From Bacteroidaceae bacterium (GTDB lineage: Bacteria > Bacteroidota > Bacteroidia > Bacteroidales > Bacteroidaceae): DNA of 64,000 bases. Where the stretch lies: contig JAFTAJ010000042.1 in the NCBI GenBank assembly GCA_017458585.1, forward strand, positions 1 through 64,000, in the 5' to 3' direction. Shown here one piece after another: positions 1 through 7,337 of the stretch. The notes beneath the pieces are model-generated. The model made no database searches. It saw only the letters and a program-made list of their open reading frames with translations, and was not told the DNA's origin. Within the stretch, counting starts at the first letter, position 1. Each line of letters opens with the position of its first letter. Position numbers and translations under genes: made by a program.

Positions 1-3000
1 CTCAGCACCGGGATAGAAGCCACCGCTCTTGGCGAAGCTCTTGCTGCCAGCGTTACCGATGATAGCGGTGTAGATGGCAACTACGTCAGCGGTGTTAACG
101 TTGGTGTCGCGGTTAACGTCGGCTGCCTCACGGGTGAAGCCGCTCTCGGCGCCCTTCTCGATGAAGGTGTAAACAGCCACTACGTCAGCGGTGTTCTTGC
201 TACCGTCGCCATTAACGTCGGCGGGCTCTGCGCCAGAAGCAGCCCAATCGAGACCAACAGCCTCGAAGGTGAGTTCGGTATCTACGCCCTCAACTTCTCC
301 CTCGAAGTAAGCGGGATCAACATAGCCCTTAAGAGGAGCGATGTTAGCTGTCTCCTCAAGAACTTTGAGCTCTACGTATGCCTCAGTTTCCTCGGTAGCT
401 GCGTGGTTAGCAAAGTAAGCCTTGCCAGCAGGTATCGGGGTGATGTTGAGTCCACCCACAAGACCATTGGCGGTGCCAGCCTTGTCAACGATGGCATCAG
501 TGGAGGGAGCGGGAACGAGCAGGTCGTTGGTCTCCTCGTCAACTACTACTACGAAAGGCTCGCCAGCAGCGAAGGTGTCCTTCTTGTAGAGTTCTACAGT
601 GGTAACATCACCAGTTGCCTCTGCAGTCTTGGTCATATTCTTAACAGCATAGAACTGGATGCCGTCGTTGAACTCGGCGAGTCCCTCAACAGCGAACGGG
701 AGAGTCTGAATGCGAGTGCCACCTGCGACAACAGGAATTACAACACCCTCGATATCTGCATCAACCTCGCGGAAGGTCCAGTAAGAAGCGTGAGCAGTAG
801 AGTTAGCATACCAACCAACGATAGCCTTACCAGCAGCAGCGCAGTGGAGACCTACGCGAGCGGAGTTGTCCTTCTGGCTGATGATGTAAACAGCGTTACC
901 ATTGTCAAGGTTGATGGCAACCTCAAATGGTATAGGCTCGTTGGACATAGTGGTAGTCCTTGAGTATGCGTTGGCGCTCTCATTACCCATGTAGAGGCCG
1001 GTACCCATGTTCTGGATGTAGAATACATTAGGAGTATCGCCCTCAACGGGGATGAACTGCCACATAGCGGTACCGTTGTCGTCGAGAGTGCCGTCGATAT
1101 TCTGGAGCCAGTTTACATTAGCGGTGTTGTTAGCAACGCCAGCATACATGGTGCCTTCCTCAGAGTAGCTGTCCTCATCGTTAGCGTTAACGATGTAGTA
1201 CCACTTGCCAGCCTCGGGCACAACCATATCATTGAGCATAGCGTTGCGAGCCTCCTTGAGTCTCTGGATAGCAGCGTCGATAGCGTCCTTGTCAAGAGCA
1301 CCGGAAACATCGATACGCTTAGCAACGTCAACAGCAGTCTGATAAGCGGCAACAGTAGCATCAGTCTTGATGTTACCGAAGTTGTCACCAACTACAGCAC
1401 CGGCGATTTCCTTCTCTGCTGTAGCGATGTCAGCGAGCATGCCGTTGGCATCAACATAGAGAGCCTTGACAGCATCGATAGCAGCCTGCAGGTCGGTGAT
1501 GGTCTGCTCGGTAACGGTGCCATCGTCCACGGCCTTGCGTGCAGCGGTGATCTCAGCCTTCAGAGCGTCGGCTGCATCCTTCATGCCGTCAACATAGTAG
1601 TACTGCGAAACATCCTCGCTGATAGTAGCGGGATAGAGGTTAAACTCACTATAGGTGAAGTAAGCGGTGCTACCAGTCATTGCCTCCATGTCGAAGCGGA
1701 GATACTTGTAAGTCTTACCCAGCTGGATAATATTGGATACATAGTACTGGCCACCGGCAACACCATAAGGATTGATGGTGGTTATCTTCTCCCAAGTATC
1801 GGTACCCTCGGTGTAGCCGGTGGTATCGTTGCTGGCATAGATAGCAATCTGAGTGGGCTGGCTCAGCACGTCGGTGCGGGTGGTGTCGGTGGAGCCGGCA
1901 TTGAAGCGGCGTGCGGTGCGGAGCACGAACTCGCTGACAGGATTCTTGCTGATATCCACTGCTAAGTAAGGAGTATTTGCCTGGTGAGCATCGGGCCATG
2001 CGAATGAACTGTACTTGGAGTGGAAGAACTGATATACATACTTGTCTGTGGCTGCATCATACGAATAGTTACCGGCAGTAGTATATTGGTATTCGCCAGA
2101 AGTGCTGTTGTAGTTGTAGTGAGCGGTGGTTACACCGTCGATGAGGCACGCATAAGTACCCTCAACAGCCTCCTTGCAGTTGGAGAAGAACTGGCTTCCC
2201 TCTTCACCCGGAGCCTTGGTGTCGTCAACCTCGGTGATGAGCGGAGCATCAAAGTTGGGAGCTACAGTGAAGAGCTTGTCATACAGAGCGGTACCCTCAG
2301 ATGCCAGAGGAGCAACCTTTGCTATGAGCTCCCGCTGTGCACGGTACTCGAGAGCAGCGTCAATGAACTCTTGGTCGGTTACAGTGCGGAGATACCATGC
2401 GGAACCATTATCAGCACCGGTGTCCCAAGTTACGATGTCACCACTCTTGCCACCGCCAGCGCTGTGGCTCTCGGTATGCATACCGTGAGAGTTGTAGCTG
2501 TTGTATAGCAACCACTGGCTCTGGCCAAGGGACTTGAAGTAAACAGTGCGGGTTGAGTTCTGCGTAACGTAGCATTTTTTGGAATAGCCGTCTTCATTGG
2601 GACCATTGTAGTCATAGCCATAGAGCACGTTGGTCAGCTTCCAGCCGTCATTGTAGGGAGTGAGGTGCCAGAGGAACTCGTACTTCTTGTTCTCCTTTGC
2701 GGTAGCCTGATCAAAATCCATCCATCTAACGGGCTTTGCTACGTCGGCAACATAAACACCCTTCTCTACACCCTGCTGCTTGAAGAACTCGCTGTAACCA
2801 CTTACGATAAAGTAGTAACCTTCGTGCACAGGAACGGTAACATCCTCAGCATAGAGAGCATTACGTGCATCCGACAGAGTCTGATACAGTTCAGCGAACT
2901 GGTCGTCTGTAGTAGTAGCCTCAGAGAGAGCATCAACAGCAGCTGCGTAAGCATCATCAAATGCCTTCACAACATCAGCCTTATACATACCGGGATCATC

Positions 3001-3693
3001 ACCGCTCAGGTAAGTGATGTCGGCCTCAGCAATGAGGTCAACAAGTTCCTGAACTTTCTCCCTCGGGCCATTCTCTTCTACAGTCCAGAACTCCCAAGGA
3101 TAATTCTCGCCAGTCCAAGGAGTGAAGCCAAGGTTATGATTCTGGAAACCGAGCTTTAGATGCCACTCGCTTCCGTCTTCCTGAATAACAGTCTTGTTAC
3201 GAGAGATAGCGAAACCTTTGCTCTCCAGAGCTTCCGAACGCCAATCACCAGTAGAGTTGGACTCTACGATAACCATGCGCATAGCGGTCTCTTTCGGGCC
3301 GAAGCTAGCGTTACAACCTGCATAGTTGTGCAAATCATATCCATCTTTACCAAGGTTCTCACCCTCAAAGTTCTCCTCCTGCCAATAAGCATCCCGAAGA
3401 ACGCTCTTCAGCACATAGAGGTCATAACCGTCGTCAGACTTCTCGCCAGTAGTTTCAACCTGCCAGAGGTAGTAGTCGTCAACGAGCGAAACACCCAAAC
3501 CGCCATCATTGATGTCAGGATTACTGTTGGCGTAAGGGTTGTCCGCTGCATTGTCATGAGGGCAATAAATTGCATAAGTAGTACCTGGCTGGATTTCTGT
3601 AGCCAACTGAACCAGATGATACTTCTGCGCATTGATGCCCACTGTTGCAACAAACATTGCAAGCAGTGCAATTAAAGAATAAATCTTTTTCAT
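1..3693 (-). CDS. Large secreted multidomain protein with dockerin-like repeats, 3' end outside window
   Basis: The frame is open from the ATG at 3693 to the left edge (1231 codons, no stop seen), so the C-terminus is missing. It starts with a signal peptide (MKKIYSLIALLAMFV..., likely cut after INAQ). Two helical FIVAR-like stretches lie near residues 205-270 and 695-830. Between them, around residues 515-670, is a region like an F5/8 type C (discoidin) carbohydrate-binding domain. Ricin-like 'IQNMGTGLYMG' text follows. Near residues 1155-1218 are two calcium-binding-type dockerin repeats (DVNGDGSKNTADVVAVY and DVNRDTNVNTADVVAIY). I infer an exported or surface glycan-binding protein; no catalytic domain was recognised. 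Its leader is a near copy of the leader of the neighbouring 113-residue gene. The domain names are by eye; the dockerin part is the most certain. Confidence 0.85.
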   Translation of the reverse strand, partial: MKKIYSLIALLAMFVATVGINAQKYHLVQLATEIQPGTTYAIYCPHDNAADNPYANSNPDINDGGLGVSLVDDYYLWQVETTGEKSDDGYDLYVLKSVLRDAYWQEENFEGENLGKDGYDLHNYAGCNASFGPKETAMRMVIVESNSTGDWRSEALESKGFAISRNKTVIQEDGSEWHLKLGFQNHNLGFTPWTGENYPWEFWTVEENGPREKVQELVDLIAEADITYLSGDDPGMYKADVVKAFDDAYAAAVDALSEATTTDDQFAELYQTLSDARNALYAEDVTVPVHEGYYFIVSGYSEFFKQQGVEKGVYVADVAKPVRWMDFDQATAKENKKYEFLWHLTPYNDGWKLTNVLYGYDYNGPNEDGYSKKCYVTQNSTRTVYFKSLGQSQWLLYNSYNSHGMHTESHSAGGGKSGDIVTWDTGADNGSAWYLRTVTDQEFIDAALEYRAQRELIAKVAPLASEGTALYDKLFTVAPNFDAPLITEVDDTKAPGEEGSQFFSNCKEAVEGTYACLIDGVTTAHYNYNSTSGEYQYTTAGNYSYDAATDKYVYQFFHSKYSSFAWPDAHQANTPYLAVDISKNPVSEFVLRTARRFNAGSTDTTRTDVLSQPTQIAIYASNDTTGYTEGTDTWEKITTINPYGVAGGQYYVSNIIQLGKTYKYLRFDMEAMTGSTAYFTYSEFNLYPATISEDVSQYYYVDGMKDAADALKAEITAARKAVDDGTVTEQTITDLQAAIDAVKALYVDANGMLADIATAEKEIAGAVVGDNFGNIKTDATVAAYQTAVDVAKRIDVSGALDKDAIDAAIQRLKEARNAMLNDMVVPEAGKWYYIVNANDEDSYSEEGTMYAGVANNTANVNWLQNIDGTLDDNGTAMWQFIPVEGDTPNVFYIQNMGTGLYMGNESANAYSRTTTMSNEPIPFEVAINLDNGNAVYIISQKDNSARVGLHCAAAGKAIVGWYANSTAHASYWTFREVDADIEGVVIPVVAGGTRIQTLPFAVEGLAEFNDGIQFYAVKNMTKTAEATGDVTTVELYKKDTFAAGEPFVVVVDEETNDLLVPAPSTDAIVDKAGTANGLVGGLNITPIPAGKAYFANHAATEETEAYVELKVLEETANIAPLKGYVDPAYFEGEVEGVDTELTFEAVGLDWAASGAEPADVNGDGSKNTADVVAVYTFIEKGAESGFTREAADVNRDTNVNTADVVAIYTAIIGNAGSKSFAKSGGFYPGAE

Positions 3694-3738
3694 ACGCGAT
3701 AAAATTTAAAAGGTTAATAAAAAAGTTAGTTAAATAGT
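3683..3738 (-). repeat. Duplicated leader and start region, copy 1
   Basis: These 56 bases cover the first codons and 5' leader of the large secreted protein. They match 4091-4146 at 55 of 56 positions, counted by eye. Confidence 0.95.
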
Positions 3739-3759
3739 TAGAAATATTCTATGACCATA

Positions 3760-4101
3760 TTAAGGGTATACTCTACCTATTGAAATTTGATATAACATAC
3801 CAGAATACCACTGAGTAGTTATACTATATGTATTTCCTTGATTATCTGTACAAGAATAATTTGTTATTGGAACAATTCCGATTACCCCTGAAACCGTAAA
3901 TGGAACATTAGCAGCACGTGGAGTCCCAATAAATGTGTCTGTTTCTGTTATTAAAGTAATCGTAGGAAGGTTACCTTGTGCGTCTGTCGTCCATCCCGAA
4001 TCCGGCCAAATCTTCATGTGTGTAAAAAAATCTCGACTTGTAAATGACACAACAGCATGCATCATCGCTATTATTAATATTGGCATTAATATCTTTTTCA
4101 T
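3760..4101 (-). CDS. Small secreted protein of unknown function
   Basis: 113 residues with a hydrophobic signal-like N-terminus (MKKILMPILIIAMMHAVVSF). The rest is polar with a Thr/Ile-rich stretch and one cysteine; I recognise no family. It lies just upstream of the large secreted protein, in the same direction, and carries the same 56-base leader and start context. It may therefore be part of the same transcription unit, or the leader may have been copied from it. A Bacteroidetes-type promoter lies upstream at 4176-4206. It could be a degenerate leftover of a longer secreted protein. Open frame, start and promoter agree, but no homology supports it. Confidence 0.55.
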   Translation of the reverse strand: MKKILMPILIIAMMHAVVSFTSRDFFTHMKIWPDSGWTTDAQGNLPTITLITETDTFIGTPRAANVPFTVSGVIGIVPITNYSCTDNQGNTYSITTQWYSGMLYQISIGRVYP

Positions 4102-4146
4102 ACGCGATAAAATTTAAAAGGTTAATAAAAAAGTTAATTAAATAGT
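4091..4146 (-). repeat. Duplicated leader and start region, copy 2
   Basis: A 56-base direct copy of 3683-3738 covering the first codons and A/T-rich leader of the 113-residue gene. Confidence 0.95.
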
Positions 4147-4175
4147 ATTCTATCTCGAAATTATGTATTGATAGG

Positions 4176-4206
4176 CAAAAATACACATTATTTTATTCCC
4201 ACCAAG
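4176..4206 (-). promoter_or_regulatory. Predicted promoter for the small secreted protein
   Basis: On the minus strand a -7 box TATTTTTG (plus coordinates 4176-4183) is preceded after 19 bases by CTTG, one change from the TTTG -33 box. It fits the Bacteroidetes sigma consensus and lies about 75 bases before the start codon. Confidence 0.55.
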
Positions 4207-4348
4207 TTTTTTGGCACAAAAAAATGCCTTTTGCTGAATAAAGTCGCGTATTTATTCAGTCGCAGTGAATTTATGGGGCGTATTTGAATAAAAAACCTTT
4301 TTCTTCACACGCTCCTTGACACACCCCCTCACTCCCACACCTCAGTCG

Positions 4349-4396
4349 CACACCCCATCCCCCTTACGGGGACTTCCCCTAACTTAGGGGCAGAAT
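4349..4396 (+). repeat. DUF559-associated hairpin repeat, copy A
   Basis: Order of parts: a CACACCCC leader, hairpin 1 (ccccttacgggg), hairpin 2 (cccctaacttagggg), then AGAAT. The same order is seen in copies B and D and, on the other strand, in C. A partial second end (cttagggggcagaat) follows at 4403-4420. Confidence 0.8.
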
Positions 4397-4520
4397 TTTA
4401 TCTTGCTTAGGGGGCAGAATTAAAGCCTCTGAAAGGGGGAGAGCCTATAAAGAGAATTTAAAATAGCGAGGAGAGTTGATAAAATAGCGAGCCCGCGCTA
4501 AAAAAATGCGAGAAGAAATA

Positions 4521-4585
4521 ATTTTGATGCCCATCAAAATGAAATTTCGTGCCCATGCTTTTTGATTTTGATGGGCATCAAAATT
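4521..4585. repeat. Facing ATGGGCATCAAAA palindromes
   Basis: attttgatgcccatcaaaat at 4521-4540 faces gattttgatgggcatcaaaa at about 4564-4583, so the pair forms a larger inverted repeat. The same word recurs three times at 25650-25713. Confidence 0.75.
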
Positions 4586-4685
4586 GCGCGCGCTCGCTGT
4601 TTTATTTTCGCTGCTCGCTGTTTTTCTGCGTCCGCTCAGCATTTTTGCAAATACGCTCGCTGTGGGAAGATAAATAGTCGCAGAG

Positions 4686-4736
4686 GACACACCCCCTCCC
4701 GGCTTTGCCGTACTCCCCCTAGCTTAGGGGGAGAAT
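4686..4736 (+). repeat. DUF559-associated hairpin repeat, copy B
   Basis: ACACACCCCCTCC leader, hairpin 1 cggctttgccg (4700-4710), hairpin 2 centred on cccctagcttagggg (4713-4733), then AGAAT. Hairpin 1 differs from the other copies in sequence but still pairs. Confidence 0.85.
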
Positions 4737-4801
4737 CTATTCTTGCTTAAATCTGTGTTTCTAACTTGGGGGCAGGATCTTTCATCTTTGCCTTTTCATT
4801 T

Positions 4802-4850
4802 CCTCCCCTAAGCTAGGGGAGGTGCTCCACAGGAGCGGAGGGGTGTGTTG
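4802..4850 (-). repeat. DUF559-associated hairpin repeat, copy C
   Basis: An inverted copy that overlaps the 3' end of the DUF559 gene. Read on the minus strand it is CAACACACCCCTCC, hairpin 1 gctcctgtggagc, hairpin 2 cccctagcttagggg. The gene's last residues (THPSAPVEHLP) and its TAG stop are encoded inside it. Confidence 0.9.
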
Positions 4851-5217
4851 ATTCCAATATCGCTTGGACGATGACTTCGGGCTGTTCAAAGACTATCCTA
4901 TTCTCAAAGCATAAAGTCTTAATGCCATATCTACTCTCCAAGAACCTATCACGCTCATAGTCATGGCTGTCCACTAGACTTTGATAATGGTAGTCACCAT
5001 CTAGTTCAATAGCAAGCTTTATCTCAACACAATAGAAATCAAGGATATTGTTTTCTATACTATATTGTCGTCGGAACTTAAGCCCACCTATTCGTCTGCC
5101 CTTGAGGATACTCCACAATGTCGCCTCCGCAGAAGTAGAGTTATTACGCAAGGTGCGGCGAAACATCTTAAATATACTTATATTTTTAGTGCGCTTTGGT
5201 TTCGTTTCTTGGTTCAT
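4813..5217 (-). CDS. DUF559 family endonuclease-like protein
   Basis: 134 residues with the DUF559 (PD-(D/E)XK, very-short-patch-repair-like fold) signature: an N-terminal AEATLWSILKGRRIGGLKFRRQ block, then ILDFYC, then IELDGDYHY, and a C-terminal LCFENRIVF strand. The Asp of ILDFY and the Glu/Asp of IELDG are the likely metal ligands of the nuclease core. The C-terminus is unusual: it runs into the adjoining hairpin repeat, which supplies the last residues and the stop codon. Inverted hairpin repeats lie on both sides (4802-4850 and 5255-5303). The family is common, but its role is unproven. I infer that the nuclease and its repeats form one unit, which may be mobile. The family call is secure. 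Confidence 0.93.
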   Translation of the reverse strand: MNQETKPKRTKNISIFKMFRRTLRNNSTSAEATLWSILKGRRIGGLKFRRQYSIENNILDFYCVEIKLAIELDGDYHYQSLVDSHDYERDRFLESRYGIKTLCFENRIVFEQPEVIVQAILESTHPSAPVEHLP

Positions 5218-5254
5218 TATTTTGTTTTTTTATTTATACACACCCCCTCCATTT

Positions 5255-5303
5255 ACACACCCCCTCCCCCCTTCGGGGACTCCCCCTAGCTTAGGGGGAG
5301 AAT
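5255..5303 (+). repeat. DUF559-associated hairpin repeat, copy D
   Basis: Lies upstream of the DUF559 start. ACACACCCCCTCC leader, hairpin 1 ccccttcgggg (5268-5278), hairpin 2 (5280-5300) and AGAAT. A partial repeat (gcttagggggagaat) follows at about 5312-5326 and an extra ACACCCCCTCC at about 5240. Confidence 0.88.
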
Positions 5304-5345
5304 TATTGATTGCTTAGGGGGAGAATATTTTCCTATTCTGCAGCC

Positions 5346-6506
5346 TTATCCGACAATCCATTTGCCGAGGCGGGGGATACGCTGGACGAGGACGCAGAAG
5401 AGGGAGGCGAGAGAGAAGGTGATGAGGGCTGTGGCGAGAATCTGGATGGGGGTGGTCCAGATGCCGAGGGCGGCGGAGGTGCCAATGCCGAGAGAGGAAC
5501 GGAGCCAGCCACTGATGAGGGCCAGCAAGAGCATGTGGCAGAGATAGACGCCGTAGCTGGCCTTGGAGACGGGCAGGAGGATGCGCTGGAAGAAACGTCC
5601 GCTGGCCGTGAACTTGCGGAAGAGGAGCACCCATCCGACGGTCATAAGAGCAACGCTGGCCGTGTCGTTGATCCACGTGGTTTCCCACACGGCAGCCAGG
5701 CCAGTGGGTCCCTCAACGGGGAATACACCCTGGGCATCAGCGTCCACAGCCCAGAGAAATCCGAAGAAACAGATGGCGAAGCCCACGAGCCACATCGGCA
5801 GGGCGACCGAGAGAGTGCGGCGCCACGACCACTGGCCGACGAAACGGCGCAGATAGAGGCCCAGAAGCATATAGCCCAAGAAACCGCAGAAATAATAGAA
5901 GAGGCCGTAGGCGTTCCAGCTTGCCTCGCCCCAGAGGGGATAGTGAGCGGGGTTAGGGATGCCCGTGGGGCCGTACATAACGGGAGGCTCTCCACCAGCC
6001 CATGCCCTGACGAACGGCAGCAAGGTGGCGAGGAAGCACAGGGCGAGATAGAACTGCAGCTCGCGCTTCTTGACACGCTCGGCCCACGGCGAGAGCAACG
6101 GCATAAGCAGGTAGAGGCCCACGAGCATATACACAAACCAGAGATGGCCCGCGGCATAGTTGAAGTTGAGCAGCAGGCTCTGCAGGTTCTCCACCGGCTC
6201 ACCCCAGACGAGGGCATAGACCAGAGTCCACACCACGAAGGGCACCACCACACGCAGGGCGCGTCGGCGCAGGAATTCGCCAGTGGAATAGTGGATAGGG
6301 AATTGCAGGTAGCTGCTGGCCACGACGAAGAGGGGGACGCATGCTCGCGCAAAGGTGTCAAACAGGGATACCCAACGGGCGTCGGCAGCCGTGAGGATGA
6401 GGGAGCCCTCGCCACCCAGGTAGAACGGTTCGGTGCTGTGGACGGTGAGTACCATCAGGCATGCCATGACGCGCATCCAGTCGATCCAAACTTCTCTCTT
6501 TCTCAT
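5346..6506 (-). CDS. Membrane acyltransferase family 3 protein
   Basis: 386 residues and about ten hydrophobic segments, matching the Acyl_transf_3 (OafA/WecH-like) family. The start has the typical R-x-x-WIDWMRVMACLMVLTVHS segment with the conserved family histidine (VH), followed by ARACVPLFVVASSYL. Further membrane segments include GHLWFVYMLVGLYLLMPLL and SKASYGVYLCHMLLL near the end. The family moves acetyl or other acyl groups onto sugars or lipids at the inner membrane, usually to decorate exported polysaccharides; the substrate here cannot be read. It stands alone between the DUF559 and RAYT units, transcribed leftward. Length is normal for the family. Confidence 0.93.
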   Translation of the reverse strand: MRKREVWIDWMRVMACLMVLTVHSTEPFYLGGEGSLILTAADARWVSLFDTFARACVPLFVVASSYLQFPIHYSTGEFLRRRALRVVVPFVVWTLVYALVWGEPVENLQSLLLNFNYAAGHLWFVYMLVGLYLLMPLLSPWAERVKKRELQFYLALCFLATLLPFVRAWAGGEPPVMYGPTGIPNPAHYPLWGEASWNAYGLFYYFCGFLGYMLLGLYLRRFVGQWSWRRTLSVALPMWLVGFAICFFGFLWAVDADAQGVFPVEGPTGLAAVWETTWINDTASVALMTVGWVLLFRKFTASGRFFQRILLPVSKASYGVYLCHMLLLALISGWLRSSLGIGTSAALGIWTTPIQILATALITFSLASLFCVLVQRIPRLGKWIVG

Positions 6507-6570
6507 TTCTCCTACATTATTAAATTAGCGTGTACGCGCGAAGGGAACATCGTCACGAACGCACATGACA

Positions 6571-6673
6571 GTGCCGACGGCACGACAGAACACAGGCAGG
6601 CGGTGAAGGCACAATATGCCTGAACCCCTGCACAAGGTTGCGAAACGCAAGTAGCCCTGAAAGGGCGACACAA
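6571..6673 (-). repeat. REP composite, left flank of the RAYT gene
   Basis: A 103-base element that ends one base before the RAYT stop codon. Read on the minus strand it contains TTGTGTC, hairpin gccctttcagggc, a TGCAGGGGTT linker, hairpin aggcatattgtgcct, the linker ACCGCCTGCCTGTGTTCTG, and hairpin gtgccgtcggcac. It is an inverted counterpart of 7134-7236 with the same length and order of parts. Confidence 0.9.
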
Positions 6674-7129
6674 TTAATCCATAAACGCATATTTTTCATC
6701 ATAATTTATACCATGTGCCTCCAAGAACAACTTGTATTCATCAACAGACGAACGTTTCTTGTGATGTTCCTGCTGGTTTTTAATATAGCTCTCTGTTTTT
6801 TCCAACAAAGTTGGGCTCACGGAAAATGCGCCATATCCCTCCTGCCATGCGAATTTAGCATAACATTTATCTATTCCTTTCAACCATCTGCTGCTTTCCG
6901 ATTTTATCGTCCTTACTAAATCGGACAAAGCAATTGTTTTAGGCAAAGAACACAATATATGTATATGGTCTGACATTCCATTGACAATAATTGGGATGCT
7001 TCCCGTTTTTCGAATAATGCCACTTATATACGCGAAGACGCGTTCCATATCGCATTCACGCATATATGTGCTCGTACTTTTTACATGGAATATTAGGTGT
7101 ATGTCGATTTTAACCAAGGTGCTTGCCAT
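6674..7129 (-). CDS. REP-associated tyrosine transposase (RAYT, IS200/IS605 TnpA-like)
   Basis: 151 residues of the Y1 HUH transposase family. The metal-binding HUH motif is His55-Ile-His57 (SDHIHIL). The likely nucleophile is Tyr115 in ESYIKNQQEHHKK, whose NQxxHH text is typical of IS200 TnpA. Such enzymes cut single-stranded DNA at hairpins; RAYTs are usually immobile single genes linked to REP palindromes. Here the gene is bracketed by inverted 103-base composites of three hairpins each (6571-6673 and 7134-7236), the left one touching the stop codon. A third copy (7244-7300) and a remote half copy (50748-50806) are present. The catalytic residues look intact, so it may still act. Family call is secure. 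Confidence 0.95.
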   Translation of the reverse strand: MASTLVKIDIHLIFHVKSTSTYMRECDMERVFAYISGIIRKTGSIPIIVNGMSDHIHILCSLPKTIALSDLVRTIKSESSRWLKGIDKCYAKFAWQEGYGAFSVSPTLLEKTESYIKNQQEHHKKRSSVDEYKLFLEAHGINYDEKYAFMD

Positions 7130-7133
7130 GTGG

Positions 7134-7236
7134 TTGTGTCGCCCCTTCGGGGCTATTTTGGTCTAACGTCTATTGCAGGGGTTTGTTTCCTGCGGAAACT
7201 GCACCGCCTGCCTGTTATCTGACGCCCCTACGGGGC
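7134..7236 (+). repeat. REP composite, right flank of the RAYT gene
   Basis: 103 bases beginning four bases upstream of the RAYT start codon. TTGTGTC, hairpin gccccttcggggc, TGCAGGGGTT, hairpin gtttcctgcggaaac, linker ACCGCCTGCCTGTTATCTG, hairpin gcccctacggggc (7224-7236). The linkers match the left flank while the hairpin stems differ but still pair. Confidence 0.92.
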
Positions 7237-7243
7237 TTATGTT

Positions 7244-7300
7244 GGTTGTGTCCATACCGGGGGTTGCACCCCCGTCTGTTATCTGACACCCCTACGGGGC
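7244..7300 (+). repeat. REP composite, shortened extra copy
   Basis: GGTTGTGTC, hairpin cgggggttgcacccccg (7258-7274), GTCTGTTATCTG, hairpin cccctacgggg (7289-7299). Same layout as the flanking copies without the first hairpin. Confidence 0.88.
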
Positions 7301-7337
7301 TTACCTCCTTTACTCCTTACTCCTTACTCCTTATTCT

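Larger units (their letters stand above)
4207..4812. other. Gene-free region rich in hairpin repeats
   Basis: No credible gene is seen here. It holds two plus-strand copies of the DUF559-associated hairpin repeat (4349-4396 and 4686-4736), a fragment (4403-4420), and a pair of facing 'TTTTGATGGGCATCAAAA' type palindromes (4521-4585). A low-complexity stretch between them repeats the word GCTCGCTG (4590-4665). Confidence 0.7.

Noticed and set aside
4445-4690. 81-codon minus frame in the repeat region
   Set aside because: Its text comes from the ATGGGCATCAAAA palindromes and GCTCGCTG repeats, not a gene.
5310-6623. 437-codon plus frame opposite the acyltransferase gene
   Set aside because: Glu/Gly-rich shadow frame; the minus frame encodes a good membrane acyltransferase.
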